From Streptomyces asiaticus (GTDB taxonomy: Bacteria > Actinomycetota > Actinomycetes > Streptomycetales > Streptomycetaceae), in the NCBI RefSeq assembly GCF_018138715.1, contig NZ_JAGSHX010000006.1, positions 1,736,001 through 1,800,000 of the forward strand: a stretch of 64,000 nucleotides of DNA. Direction: 5' to 3'. The notes under the pieces are model-generated. The model ran no database searches and was not told the DNA's origin. It was given only the letters and a program-made list of their open reading frames with translations. Shown here one piece after another: positions 41,584-49,416 of the stretch; positions within the stretch are counted from its first letter, which is position 1; each line of letters begins with the position of its first letter. The position numbers were made by a program, and so were the translations under genes.

Positions 41584-42027
41584 CTATTCGGCCGTCTCGG
41601 CGGCGAGCTTGGCCAGCAGTTCGTCGTAGATCCGGGCCAGCCCCTTGGGGGCGAAGGTCCGCTCGAAGAAGCCGCCGATACCGGTCGCGCCGGTCCACGT
41701 CGAGGTGACGACGACCCGCGACTTCCCCTCACCCGCCGGGGTGACGGTCCAGGTGGTGACCATCGAGGAGTTGCGGTCCTTCTCGATCAGCTGACCGTCG
41801 GACGGCTCGGTGACCTCCAGCAGGCAGTCGCGCACCCGCTTGCTGGTCGCCTGGAGCTTCCAGTGCACGACGGTGCCCTCGCCGTCGCCGCCCTCGCGCA
41901 CCTCGTACTCGCTGAACTGCTGCGGGAGGAGCCGGGGGCGGGTGTCGCGGTAGTCGGCGAGTGCGTCGAACACATCCTCGGGCTTGCCCGTGACGATCCG
42001 CTCCGTTGTGGCCTCGACCTGCCCCAT
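41584..42027 (-). CDS. SRPBCC-family (polyketide cyclase/START-like) protein
   Basis: A 147-residue single-domain SRPBCC protein: VEATTERIVTGKPEDVFDAL, YEVREGGDGEGTVVHWKLQA and a C-terminal helix AKLAAETAE. These helix-grip proteins bind hydrophobic ligands; no catalytic activity is proven. It is not linked to PKS genes here, so the polyketide-cyclase label should not be taken literally. Its promoter must lie in the 159 bases shared with the divergent radical SAM gene. Confidence 0.88.
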   Translation of the reverse strand: MGQVEATTERIVTGKPEDVFDALADYRDTRPRLLPQQFSEYEVREGGDGEGTVVHWKLQATSKRVRDCLLEVTEPSDGQLIEKDRNSSMVTTWTVTPAGEGKSRVVVTSTWTGATGIGGFFERTFAPKGLARIYDELLAKLAAETAE

Positions 42028-42136
42028 CGCATTTCCTTCCGCCCTCGACGTGGCGCCTTCAGCCCTTGACGCCCTGACAGGCGCAAGCCAACCACCTCAG
42101 GGGCACCGACCCAAATCCGGGGTTGACGAAAACCAA

Positions 42137-42152
42137 TCAAACATGTGTTCTA
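42137..42152. promoter_or_regulatory. Putative LexA (SOS) box
   Basis: TCAAACATGTGTTCTA matches the actinobacterial consensus TCGAAC-N4-GTTCGA at all but two symmetric positions (the third base on each side). It overlaps a TTGACG -35-like element at 42123-42128 and lies 35 bases before the radical SAM start. Confidence 0.6.
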
Positions 42153-42186
42153 TTGTGGTAACGAGCGAGCCCCGGAGGTGCCTGCG

Positions 42187-43239
42187 ATGCGCTGGGACAA
42201 CCTGACCCGAGACGACACGGCGGCCACCCCGGCCCTCTTCGCCGCGGACGCGGTGACCACCCGGACCTTCGACACCCCGGAGTTCCGCGGGATCACCTTC
42301 CATGAGATCCGGGCGCGCTCGATCGTCAATCGGGTGCCAGGGGCCTCCCGGATGCCGTTCGAGTGGACGGTGAATCCGTACCGCGGCTGCTCCCACGCGT
42401 GCGTCTACTGCTTCGCGCGCAAGACCCACAGCTATCTCGACCTGGACACCGGGATCGGCTTCGACTCCCAGATCGTGGTGAAGATCAACGCGCCGGAGCT
42501 GCTCCGCCGCGAGCTGGCCTCCCGCCGCTGGACCGGCGAGCACATCGCCATGGGCACCAACGTGGACTGCTACCAGCGCGCCGAGGGCCGGTACCGGCTC
42601 ATGCCCGGCATCCTTACGGCGCTCACCGAGCGCGCCAACCCCTTCTCGATCCTCACCAAGGGCACCCTGATCCTGCGCGATCTGGAGCTGCTGCGGCGGG
42701 CGTCGCGCGTCACCGACATCGGCGTCTCGGTCTCGGTCGGCTTCACCGACGGCGAGCTGTGGCGCACCGTCGAACCGGGCACGCCCTCGCCCGAGCGGCG
42801 CCTGGACGCCGTAAGGACGCTGTCCTCGCACGGGATCCCGTGCGGTGTGCTGATGGCCCCGGTGATCCCCTTCCTCAGCGACTCCCCCGAGCAGCTGCGG
42901 GCCACCGTAAGGGCGATCGCGGAGGCCGGCGCCAGCTCCGTGACCCCGCTGGTGCTCCATCTGCGCCCGGGCGCCCGTGAGTGGTTCACCGCCTGGCTCA
43001 CCCACCACCACCCCCGGCTGCTGCGGCGGTACGACGCGCTCTACGAGGGCGGGTCCTACGCCCCGAAGTGGTACCAGCGGCGGATCACCGGGATGGTGCA
43101 CGACTTCGCCGCCGAGTACGGCATCGGCCCGTACGCGTCGGGCACCCACCGCAATGTGTCCGAGAGGCCGGACGCCCGGACCGAGGAGCAGCCGGACGCC
43201 CCGGCCGACTCGCCGCCGGCCCAGCTGTCACTGCTCTGA
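42187..43239 (+). CDS. Rv2578c-family radical SAM protein
   Basis: A 350-residue protein with the radical SAM cluster in GCSHACVYCF (Cys68, Cys72, Cys75), a core of SPL-type features (AMGTNVDCYQRAEGRYRL, FSILTKGTLILRDLELL) and a C-terminal SSVTPLVLHLRPGAREWF region. It resembles spore photoproduct lyase-like and Rv2578c proteins and would use SAM to start radical chemistry, perhaps in nucleic acid repair; the true substrate is unknown. GGAGG lies 8 bases before the ATG. A likely SOS box sits directly upstream, suggesting induction by DNA damage. Confidence 0.9.
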   Translation: MRWDNLTRDDTAATPALFAADAVTTRTFDTPEFRGITFHEIRARSIVNRVPGASRMPFEWTVNPYRGCSHACVYCFARKTHSYLDLDTGIGFDSQIVVKINAPELLRRELASRRWTGEHIAMGTNVDCYQRAEGRYRLMPGILTALTERANPFSILTKGTLILRDLELLRRASRVTDIGVSVSVGFTDGELWRTVEPGTPSPERRLDAVRTLSSHGIPCGVLMAPVIPFLSDSPEQLRATVRAIAEAGASSVTPLVLHLRPGAREWFTAWLTHHHPRLLRRYDALYEGGSYAPKWYQRRITGMVHDFAAEYGIGPYASGTHRNVSERPDARTEEQPDAPADSPPAQLSLL

Positions 43240-43277
43240 CTGTCACCACCCTGAGAACCCGCCGCCCCCGCTTCTCC

Positions 43278-43958
43278 TCACGGCACCCGCGCCTCACCCG
43301 CCTTCTCCGCCGCGCCGCCCTGGCCCGCCGACTCCGGCGCGCCCCCGCCCGTGACGGCGCCCTCGCCGGTGATCCGGGCCAGCGCGGCGGCGGCCGCCGC
43401 GCTGAGGCGTATGTGCTGGGCGGCGGCGGTCAGGGCGGGGATGGCGCGCTCGTCGCCGATCGCGCCCAGTCCCTCCACACAGGCGCGGGCGATCGCCCAG
43501 TGCCGGTCGCGGGCCGCCAACTGCCGTTCCAGGGCGGCCACCAGGGCCGGTACGGACTCGGGGGCCCGCAGCTCCACCAGCAGCCGGATGGGGTGCAGTG
43601 AGTACGCGGTGCGCAGCGGGTTCGTGGCCAGAGCGGCGGCGGCCCGCGCGGTGCGCGGATCGCCGAGCCGGGCCAGCACCCGCGCGGCGGTCGCACAGCG
43701 GGCCGGCTCGCGGTAGTTGAGCAGGAGGACAAGGGTTTCGAAGGCCCGGCGGTCCTTGGCGCTGCCGAGCACGAAGGCGGCCGTCTCCCGGGCCCACAGC
43801 GGCTGCTCCGGCGCGACGAGGATGCGGGCCAGCTGTTCACGCGCGGCGGGGGTGCCCTGGCGCACGAGCGCGAGCAGCGAGGCATGGGCCGCGGTTTCCT
43901 GGGGGGTTGAGAGCGAGGCCCGTACCCGCTCCGTCAGCGTCCGGAATTCATCGTCCAT
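43278..43958 (-). CDS. HEAT-repeat protein
   Basis: A 226-residue all-helical protein built of HEAT-like repeats: ARETAAFVLGSAKDRRAFET, ATAARVLARLGDPRTARAA, LVELRAPESVPALVAALE and CVEGLGAIGDERAIPALTAA. These act as scaffolds for protein contact or, in some actinomycetes, as lyase-like partners. A Gly-rich tail follows. It converges with the radical SAM gene (38-base gap). A GGGAGGGGAG ribosome binding site precedes the ATG. The partner is unknown. Confidence 0.85.
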   Translation of the reverse strand: MDDEFRTLTERVRASLSTPQETAAHASLLALVRQGTPAAREQLARILVAPEQPLWARETAAFVLGSAKDRRAFETLVLLLNYREPARCATAARVLARLGDPRTARAAAALATNPLRTAYSLHPIRLLVELRAPESVPALVAALERQLAARDRHWAIARACVEGLGAIGDERAIPALTAAAQHIRLSAAAAAALARITGEGAVTGGGAPESAGQGGAAEKAGEARVP

Positions 43959-44352
43959 ACGAGGTCTCCCCTCCCCGGTGGGCCGTGTTCCGGCACGGCC
44001 TCACTTTGAGCTCTGGCATCTTGGTTACCCGCGAGTTAATATGGCGACACGAGCAGCACCCCTGCTCCGGCGGCCTGGTGACGCAGCCGCCGTGTGTGAC
44101 GTCGGTTCGGCAGTTCCAGAACAGCAGTTGAGGCACGGCCCCGGGACAGGGCCGGCCACGTGTCTCCCATGGGCAGTTTCCTCCGTGCGGCGCTGTCCGT
44201 AAGGGAGCGTGCAAGCCCTTCCATCGGGGATTTGTGTCAGCCGCGTCAGCCCCCCGCGCGTGCGTGGCGTGAACGGCAGCAGTGGCATGACACGAGCTCC
44301 CCTCAGTCGTCACTTCATCCCCGCGTCCGGGGAACACCCTCTGGAGTCCGCG
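43959..44352 (+). other. Leader region of the hydroxyacyl-CoA dehydrogenase gene
   Basis: No gene is supported between the divergent HEAT gene and the dehydrogenase. The part at 43995-44060 is AT-rich for this genome and has a candidate operator (44025-44039) plus TTAATAT, suggesting a long 5' leader of about 300 bases for the dehydrogenase. The remainder shows short open frames without domains. Confidence 0.6.
44025..44039. promoter_or_regulatory. Possible TetR-type operator
   Basis: TTACCCGCGAGTTAA resembles the dyad TTACTCGCGAGTAA used by several acyl-CoA-related TetR repressors, with one substitution and one extra T. A TetR gene lies downstream at 46307. No copy was seen before that gene or before the crotonyl-CoA reductase gene. 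Confidence 0.35.
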
Positions 44353-46191
44353 ATGGACCGTCTCCCACACACCGGCGTCAGCACTACGTCCCCCTCTGAT
44401 CTCTCCCCCTCCCGGGCCCCGCTCACTACTGTCGCCGTCGTCGGGCTCGGCACGATGGGCACCGGCATCGCCGAGATCCTGGCCCGGGCGGGCCGCGAGG
44501 TGATCGGTATCGACATCAACGAAAGCGCCTGCCGCCGAGCCGTCACCGCGCTCGAGGTCGCCACCGCCCGCGCCGTGCACCGTGAGCGGATCAGCGAGCG
44601 GGAGCGGTCCGGGATCCTCGACCGCTTCCGCGTCTCCACCGATCTGCGCGCCGCCGCCGACGCGGAGCTGGTGATCGAGGTCGTGCCGGAGGACTACGAC
44701 ACCAAGCACGAGGTCTTCGCCGAGCTGGACACCGTGGTCAGCCCCGCCGCGATCCTCGCGACCGGCACCAACGCGCTGTCGGTGACCCGGCTGGCCGCCG
44801 AGTCCGCCCATCCGGAGCGGGTCCTGGGCCTGCACTTCTTCAATCCGGCGCCCGCGATGAAGCTCGTCGAGATCGTCTCCAGCGTGCTGACCGCGCCCGC
44901 GGCCGTCGAGGCGGTCACCGCGCTCGCCCGCGACCTGGGCAAGGAGCCGGTGGCGCTCGGCGACCGGCCCGGGTTCGTCGCCGACGGGCTGCTGTTCGGC
45001 TATCTCAACCAGGCCGCCGCGATGTACGAGGCCAAGTACGCGGCGCGGGAGGACATCGACGCCGCGATGCGGCTCGGCTGCGGGCTGCCGATGGGCCCGC
45101 TGGCCCTGCTCGACCTGATCGGCGTCGACACCGCCCGCACCGTCCTGGAGGCCATGTACGCCGCCTCCGGCGACCGGCTGCACGCGCCCGCGCCCATCCT
45201 GGGGCAGCTCGCCCAGGCCGGGCTCACCGGCCGTAAGGCGGGCCGCGGCTTCTACACGTACGAGGCGCCGGGCAGCGGCACCATCGTCCCGGACGCCGCG
45301 ACGGCCGAGGTCGAGCACTCCGCGGAAGGGGCGCGCCCCGTGCGCGCCGTCGGCGTCGCCGGCTCGGGCACGATGGCCTCCGGGATCGCCGAGGTCTTCG
45401 CCAAGGCGGGCCTGGAGGTGGTGCTGGCCGGCCGGACCCTGGAGAAGGCCGCGGCGGCGAAGGCCCGCATAGGGAAATCCCTGAAAAGGTCGGTGTCCAA
45501 GGGGCGGATGACCGAGCAGGCCCGGGAGCAGGCGCTGGCGCGGATCACCCCGGCCGACGCGCTCGACGCGTTCGCCGAGGTGGACCTGGCCGTGGAGGCG
45601 GTGGCCGAGGACCTGGTGGTCAAGCAGGAGCTGTTCCGGGTGCTGGACAAGGTCTGCAAACCGGGCGCGGTGCTGGCCACGACCACCTCCTCGCTGCCGG
45701 TCGTCGCCTGCGCGCGGGCGACCTCGCGGCCGCAGGACGTGGTGGGCCTGCACTTCTTCAACCCGGCGCCCGCGATGAAGCTGGTCGAGGTGGTGCACAC
45801 CGTGCTGACCGCAGACGATGTGCGCGCGACGGCGCACGCGGTGTGCGCGGCGGTGCGCAAACACCCGGTGGACTGCGGCGACCGGGCGGGGTTCATCGTG
45901 AACGCCCTGCTGTTCCCGTACCTCAACAACGCCGTGAAGATGGTCCAGGAGCACTACGCCACCCCGGACGCCATCGACGCCGCGATGAGGCTGGGCGGCG
46001 GCTATCCGATGGGCCCCTTCGAACTGCTCGACGTCGTGGGGCTCGATGTGTCGCTGGCCATCGAGCAGGTGCTGCACCGGGAGTTCCGTGAGCCGGGCCT
46101 GGCGCCGGCGCCGCTGCTGGAGCATCTGGTGGCCGCCGGTTGCCTCGGACGCAAGACCGGGCGCGGCTTCCGCGAGTATGCCAAAGCCTGA
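44353..46191 (+). CDS. Tandem-domain 3-hydroxyacyl-CoA dehydrogenase
   Basis: A 612-residue protein formed by two head-to-tail 3-hydroxybutyryl-CoA dehydrogenase units of about 290 residues (25-320 and 330-612). Each has a Rossmann loop (GLGTMGTG at 31-38; GSGTMASG at 337-344) and the catalytic His in GLHFFNPAPAMKLVE. It would interconvert acetoacetyl-CoA and 3-hydroxybutyryl-CoA, feeding crotonyl-CoA to the ethylmalonyl-CoA pathway encoded further right. The second loop has Ala in place of the third Gly, which can shift preference to NADP(H) or weaken binding. The start is the ATG after CTGGAG; longer frames upstream lack a ribosome binding site. Confidence 0.92.
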   Translation: MDRLPHTGVSTTSPSDLSPSRAPLTTVAVVGLGTMGTGIAEILARAGREVIGIDINESACRRAVTALEVATARAVHRERISERERSGILDRFRVSTDLRAAADAELVIEVVPEDYDTKHEVFAELDTVVSPAAILATGTNALSVTRLAAESAHPERVLGLHFFNPAPAMKLVEIVSSVLTAPAAVEAVTALARDLGKEPVALGDRPGFVADGLLFGYLNQAAAMYEAKYAAREDIDAAMRLGCGLPMGPLALLDLIGVDTARTVLEAMYAASGDRLHAPAPILGQLAQAGLTGRKAGRGFYTYEAPGSGTIVPDAATAEVEHSAEGARPVRAVGVAGSGTMASGIAEVFAKAGLEVVLAGRTLEKAAAAKARIGKSLKRSVSKGRMTEQAREQALARITPADALDAFAEVDLAVEAVAEDLVVKQELFRVLDKVCKPGAVLATTTSSLPVVACARATSRPQDVVGLHFFNPAPAMKLVEVVHTVLTADDVRATAHAVCAAVRKHPVDCGDRAGFIVNALLFPYLNNAVKMVQEHYATPDAIDAAMRLGGGYPMGPFELLDVVGLDVSLAIEQVLHREFREPGLAPAPLLEHLVAAGCLGRKTGRGFREYAKA

Positions 46192-46306
46192 GTACGCCTC
46201 CGGGTGGGGCGGACCGTCTGACTCCGGTTCCCGGTGGGGCGGGCTGCTGGAGCCGTCCGTCGGTCTGCCCCCGCACCGGCACTCACAAGCGTGTTACGTT
46301 CCCCAC

Positions 46307-47131
46307 ATGTCCCAGCCCGTGAAGGCCACGCGTACGGAGCGTACGAAACGAACCCCCTCGTCCGGCGGCGGTGAGAGCGCGGGAAGCCGCCGCGCCGCCG
46401 CTCAGCGTCTGTCCATGCGCCGCAAACTCGCGGCCGCGGCGATGGAGTTGTTCGCGACGCAGGGGTACGAGGCGACGACCGTCGACGAGATCGCGGCCAC
46501 GGCGGGGGTGGCCCGGCGCACCTTCTTCCGGCACTTCCGCTCCAAGGAAGAGGCGATCTTCCCGGACCACGACGACACGCTGGTGCGGGCGGCGGCGGTG
46601 CTGGACGCGGCGCCTCCGCATGAGAACCCCCTGGACACCGTGTGCCGCGGGATCAAGGAGGTCATGCGGATGTACGCGGCCTCGCCCGCCGTCTCCGTGG
46701 AGCGCTACCGGCTGACCCGTGAGGTCCCGGCGCTGCGGGAGCGGGAGATCGCCTCGGTGGCCCGCTACGAGCGGCTGTTCACCCGCTATCTGCTGGGCCA
46801 CTTCGACGAGGGCGCCCACCACGACGGCGACGACGATCCGCTGCTGGCCGAGGTTGCCGCGTCGGCCGTGGTCACGGCCCACAACCATGTGCTGCGGCGC
46901 TGGCTGCGGGCGGGGGGCCAGGGCGATGTGGAGTCCCAGCTGGACCACGCCTTCGCGATCGTCCGCGAGACGTTCGGGAGCGGCATCGGGGGCCGCCCCG
47001 CCGTGGCCGGCGGGCGGCCCGCGGCGACGGTCTCGGCGAAGGAGGAGGACGAGGTGGTGGTGATGGTGGCACGGACGGACGCGCCGCTGACGGAGGTTAT
47101 GCGGACGATCAAGGAAGCGTTGCAGCGCTAG
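46307..47131 (+). CDS. TetR-family regulator, probable acyl-CoA pathway repressor
   Basis: A 274-residue regulator with an N-terminal HTH (about 37-85: KLAAAAMELFATQGYEATTV, GVARRTFFRHFRSKEEAIF) and a helical ligand domain. Its place between the hydroxyacyl-CoA dehydrogenase and (beyond two glycosidases) the crotonyl-CoA reductase operon suggests control of short-chain acyl-CoA metabolism, like AccR-type regulators in Streptomyces. It starts 115 bases after the dehydrogenase; the intergenic part holds GTGTTACGTT just before the ATG. Confidence 0.9.
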   Translation: MSQPVKATRTERTKRTPSSGGGESAGSRRAAAQRLSMRRKLAAAAMELFATQGYEATTVDEIAATAGVARRTFFRHFRSKEEAIFPDHDDTLVRAAAVLDAAPPHENPLDTVCRGIKEVMRMYAASPAVSVERYRLTREVPALREREIASVARYERLFTRYLLGHFDEGAHHDGDDDPLLAEVAASAVVTAHNHVLRRWLRAGGQGDVESQLDHAFAIVRETFGSGIGGRPAVAGGRPAATVSAKEEDEVVVMVARTDAPLTEVMRTIKEALQR

Positions 47132-47425
47132 CGCTGCGGTTTGGGGTTCGCCGGGTTCGTTGGTCCTGGGCTCGCCCCGGGGCCGAGTGACCCTCGTTGT
47201 GGGCTGGGGTCGCCCGCCCATGCGGATGGTTCGGCACCGCCGGACTCCGCCGTCGGGCTTCCCGCCGCCGCGGCGGGGAGTGGGGGGGGCGGCACCCGCC
47301 CCCTCCCACCTCGCCGTTGGGGCGGGGACGAGGGCGGCACCCGCCCCTTCCACAGGCCGACCGCGTCGCGGCGGGGATGAGGGCGGGGTCCGCCCCCCAC
47401 AGGCAGACCCCGCCCTGGTCGCGCC
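47132..47425. other. Convergent intergenic region with GGCGG/CCGCC hairpins
   Basis: No gene. Three GGCGGCACCCGCC-like hairpins (near 47289-47302, 47332-47346 and 47386-47400) stand between the ends of the TetR and GH97 genes and probably terminate both transcripts. Confidence 0.65.
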
Positions 47426-49276
47426 TCAGGCGGTCTTCGTCAGTTTCGCCGCGTAGCCGCCGTTCTTCGGGATGGCCACCTTGAGCCGGGAGGTCGCCGT
47501 GACCTCCTGGGTTTCGGTGACGACCTTGCCGTCCGGGCCGTCCTTCCACACCTCGATCCGCCAGCCGCCCTTGCCGAGGAAGCTCAGCGGCTCGTCCAGC
47601 GTGCGGGCCTCGCCCGAGGTGATCGCGCCCAGGTACCAGGTGTCGCCGGAGCGGCGGGCCAGGACGGCGCGGTCGCCGGGGTCGCCGTCGACCAGCTTTG
47701 TCTCGTCCCACACCGTGGGCACCTGGTTCAGGAACTTCAGCTCCTGCGGCCTGCTCTCGTACGACTCCACGCTGTCGGCGAAGTGCTGCACTCCGGACTC
47801 GTAGACGACCGACAGCGCGAGTTCGGCCGCGTCACTCGTGGGCCGCACACCGGTGAAGGTCACCGGGGTGAAGTCCATGGGCCCGATGAGGTTCCGGGTG
47901 AAGGGCAGGGTCGTGTAGTGCGCCGCCGGGAAGGGCTGGCGGCCCGGCTTGGGGCGGGTGCCCTCGGCGCCCTTGACCGCTTCGGTGCTCATCAGCTGCG
48001 GCCAGGTCCGCTCCTGGCCGCGCGGGATCGTGGCGCCGTGGAAGTTCAGCATCAGCTTGTGCCGGGCGCTGTCCTTGAAGACCGCGTCGTACCAGCGCAT
48101 CCGGTCCTGGCCGTCCGATTCCAGGAAGTCGATCTTCAGCCCGGCGATCCCCCAGGACTTCCACAGGGGGAACAGCCGGTCCCGCTCGCTCTGCGCGTCG
48201 ATCGTCTGCCAGCGCGCCCACAGCCAGACGCCGACGCCCTTCTCCTTGGCGTACGCGGTCAGCTCGGGCATCCAGGAGTCGCTCCAGCCGGAGTCCACCA
48301 GGATGTACTCCCAGCCCTCGCGCGCCGCGAAGTCCACGAACTTCTTCTGGGCGTCCAGGCTGGTCGGACTCTGCCCGTCCGACCACCAGGACCAGGCCGC
48401 CTTGCCCGGCTTGATCCAGGAGGTGTCCGCGACCTTGGAGGGGGCGGCCAGATCGGTCGGCAGATCGCTCTCGGTGACGGTGGCGAGGTCACCGATGACC
48501 ATGGTCCGCCAGGGGGTGGTCAGCCCGGGGCCGCTGACCTCGGCGGGGTCGGGGAGGGTGAGCTTGAAGCGGTCGGTGGCGGAGTCGAGGGTGAGCCGGG
48601 AGCCGCCGTAGGAGCTGTTGAGGTCCGCCTCCTCGATCAGCATCCAGCTGGAACCGATGTGGAAGAGCGACGGATAGCCGTAGTCGCCCGCCTTGGCGTC
48701 GGCGACCTTGCCGTGGTCATGGGCGGACTCGTAGTCCTGGCGGCCGTTGTCGTACGGCAGGAGGAAGGAGTCGGCGGACGGCGGGACGGCGTACTCGGTG
48801 CTCTCGCCGAGCACGGTGACCGTCCCCTTGTCCGGCAGCACATAGCGGTAGGCCAGACCGTCGGCGGAGACCCGGATGACCACCTTCAGCGTCCGCCCGT
48901 CCTTGCGGAAGGTGAAGGTCGACTCGGAGGCGTCGGAGGTGTGGTGGGTGCGGCGGCCGGTGGTGGTCGTGTAGGTCTCATGGACCTTGCGGTCGCTGCG
49001 CCCCGCGAAGCGCAAGCCCTTGCTGAAATCGGTCTCGGCGGTGCGGATGCCCAGGCCCGACGGGCGCAGCACGGTGGTGGCGCCATGGCGCGCGGCCAGC
49101 GTCAGCGCGCCCTCGTTGTTCAGCTTGAGCTCGCCGCTGACCTGCCCCTTTCCGGTCAGCCGCCAATCCTGCGCACGACCGTCCGATGCCGCCGCCGCCC
49201 GGAGCGGCACCAGCACGGCGGCCGCGCAGGCGAGGGCGGCCACGGCTCTGGTGACCTTTGATCGTGCCGTATGCAT
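47426..49276 (-). CDS. Secreted glycoside hydrolase family 97
   Basis: A 616-residue protein with a Sec signal peptide (cleavage near AAAASD, residue 30), an N-terminal beta-sandwich (about 45-280), a catalytic TIM barrel (about 290-510: WSWWSDGQSPTSLDAQKKFV, EYILVDSGWSDSWMPEL, GLKIDFLESDGQDRM) and a C-terminal beta domain. GH97 enzymes act as alpha-glucosidases or alpha-galactosidases; retaining members use an Asp such as that in KIDFLESD, but the class cannot be settled by eye. It is divergent from the GH95 gene, and both are exported, so they probably share a substrate and control. Confidence 0.88.
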   Translation of the reverse strand: MHTARSKVTRAVAALACAAAVLVPLRAAAASDGRAQDWRLTGKGQVSGELKLNNEGALTLAARHGATTVLRPSGLGIRTAETDFSKGLRFAGRSDRKVHETYTTTTGRRTHHTSDASESTFTFRKDGRTLKVVIRVSADGLAYRYVLPDKGTVTVLGESTEYAVPPSADSFLLPYDNGRQDYESAHDHGKVADAKAGDYGYPSLFHIGSSWMLIEEADLNSSYGGSRLTLDSATDRFKLTLPDPAEVSGPGLTTPWRTMVIGDLATVTESDLPTDLAAPSKVADTSWIKPGKAAWSWWSDGQSPTSLDAQKKFVDFAAREGWEYILVDSGWSDSWMPELTAYAKEKGVGVWLWARWQTIDAQSERDRLFPLWKSWGIAGLKIDFLESDGQDRMRWYDAVFKDSARHKLMLNFHGATIPRGQERTWPQLMSTEAVKGAEGTRPKPGRQPFPAAHYTTLPFTRNLIGPMDFTPVTFTGVRPTSDAAELALSVVYESGVQHFADSVESYESRPQELKFLNQVPTVWDETKLVDGDPGDRAVLARRSGDTWYLGAITSGEARTLDEPLSFLGKGGWRIEVWKDGPDGKVVTETQEVTATSRLKVAIPKNGGYAAKLTKTA

Positions 49277-49323
49277 CGTTCCTCCTCGTTCACCGCATCC
49301 TCGATACGGCGCTCGATACATCA

Positions 49324-49395
49324 GAGCAATCAGGTGCCTTGACGCATCATCAGCCCGTTTCTACGCTCCCGTCTAGCCAAATCATCGGAGCAATC
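49324..49395. promoter_or_regulatory. Paired GAGCAATC sites between the two glycosidase genes
   Basis: The octamer GAGCAATC occurs at 49324-49331 and 49388-49395, 64 bp apart, in similar contexts (AGAGCAATCAG and GGAGCAATCTG). A TCGATAC pair lies near 49300-49318. These could bind a sugar-responsive regulator controlling both genes. Confidence 0.5.
49339..49367 (+). promoter_or_regulatory. Vegetative-type promoter for GH95
   Basis: TTGACG, 17 bases, TACGCT fits the Streptomyces HrdB consensus (TTGACN-N16-18-TAnnnT) and is 49 bases before the GH95 start; it lies between the two GAGCAATC sites. Confidence 0.6.
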
Positions 49396-49416
49396 TGATC
49401 GCTTCGGGGACGGGAG

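Noticed and set aside
41486..41698. Minus-strand frame reading four-residue repeats through the 12-bp array
   Set aside because: The period is forced by the 12-bp DNA repeat, its start lies within another gene, and no ribosome binding site or domain supports it.
41584..42027. Second polyketide cyclase
   Set aside because: The SRPBCC fold alone does not imply polyketide work, and no PKS genes are adjacent.
43278..43958. Phycobilisome lyase
   Set aside because: HEAT/PBS-lyase-like repeats are present, but nothing else suggests bilin chemistry; HEAT scaffold is the safer call.
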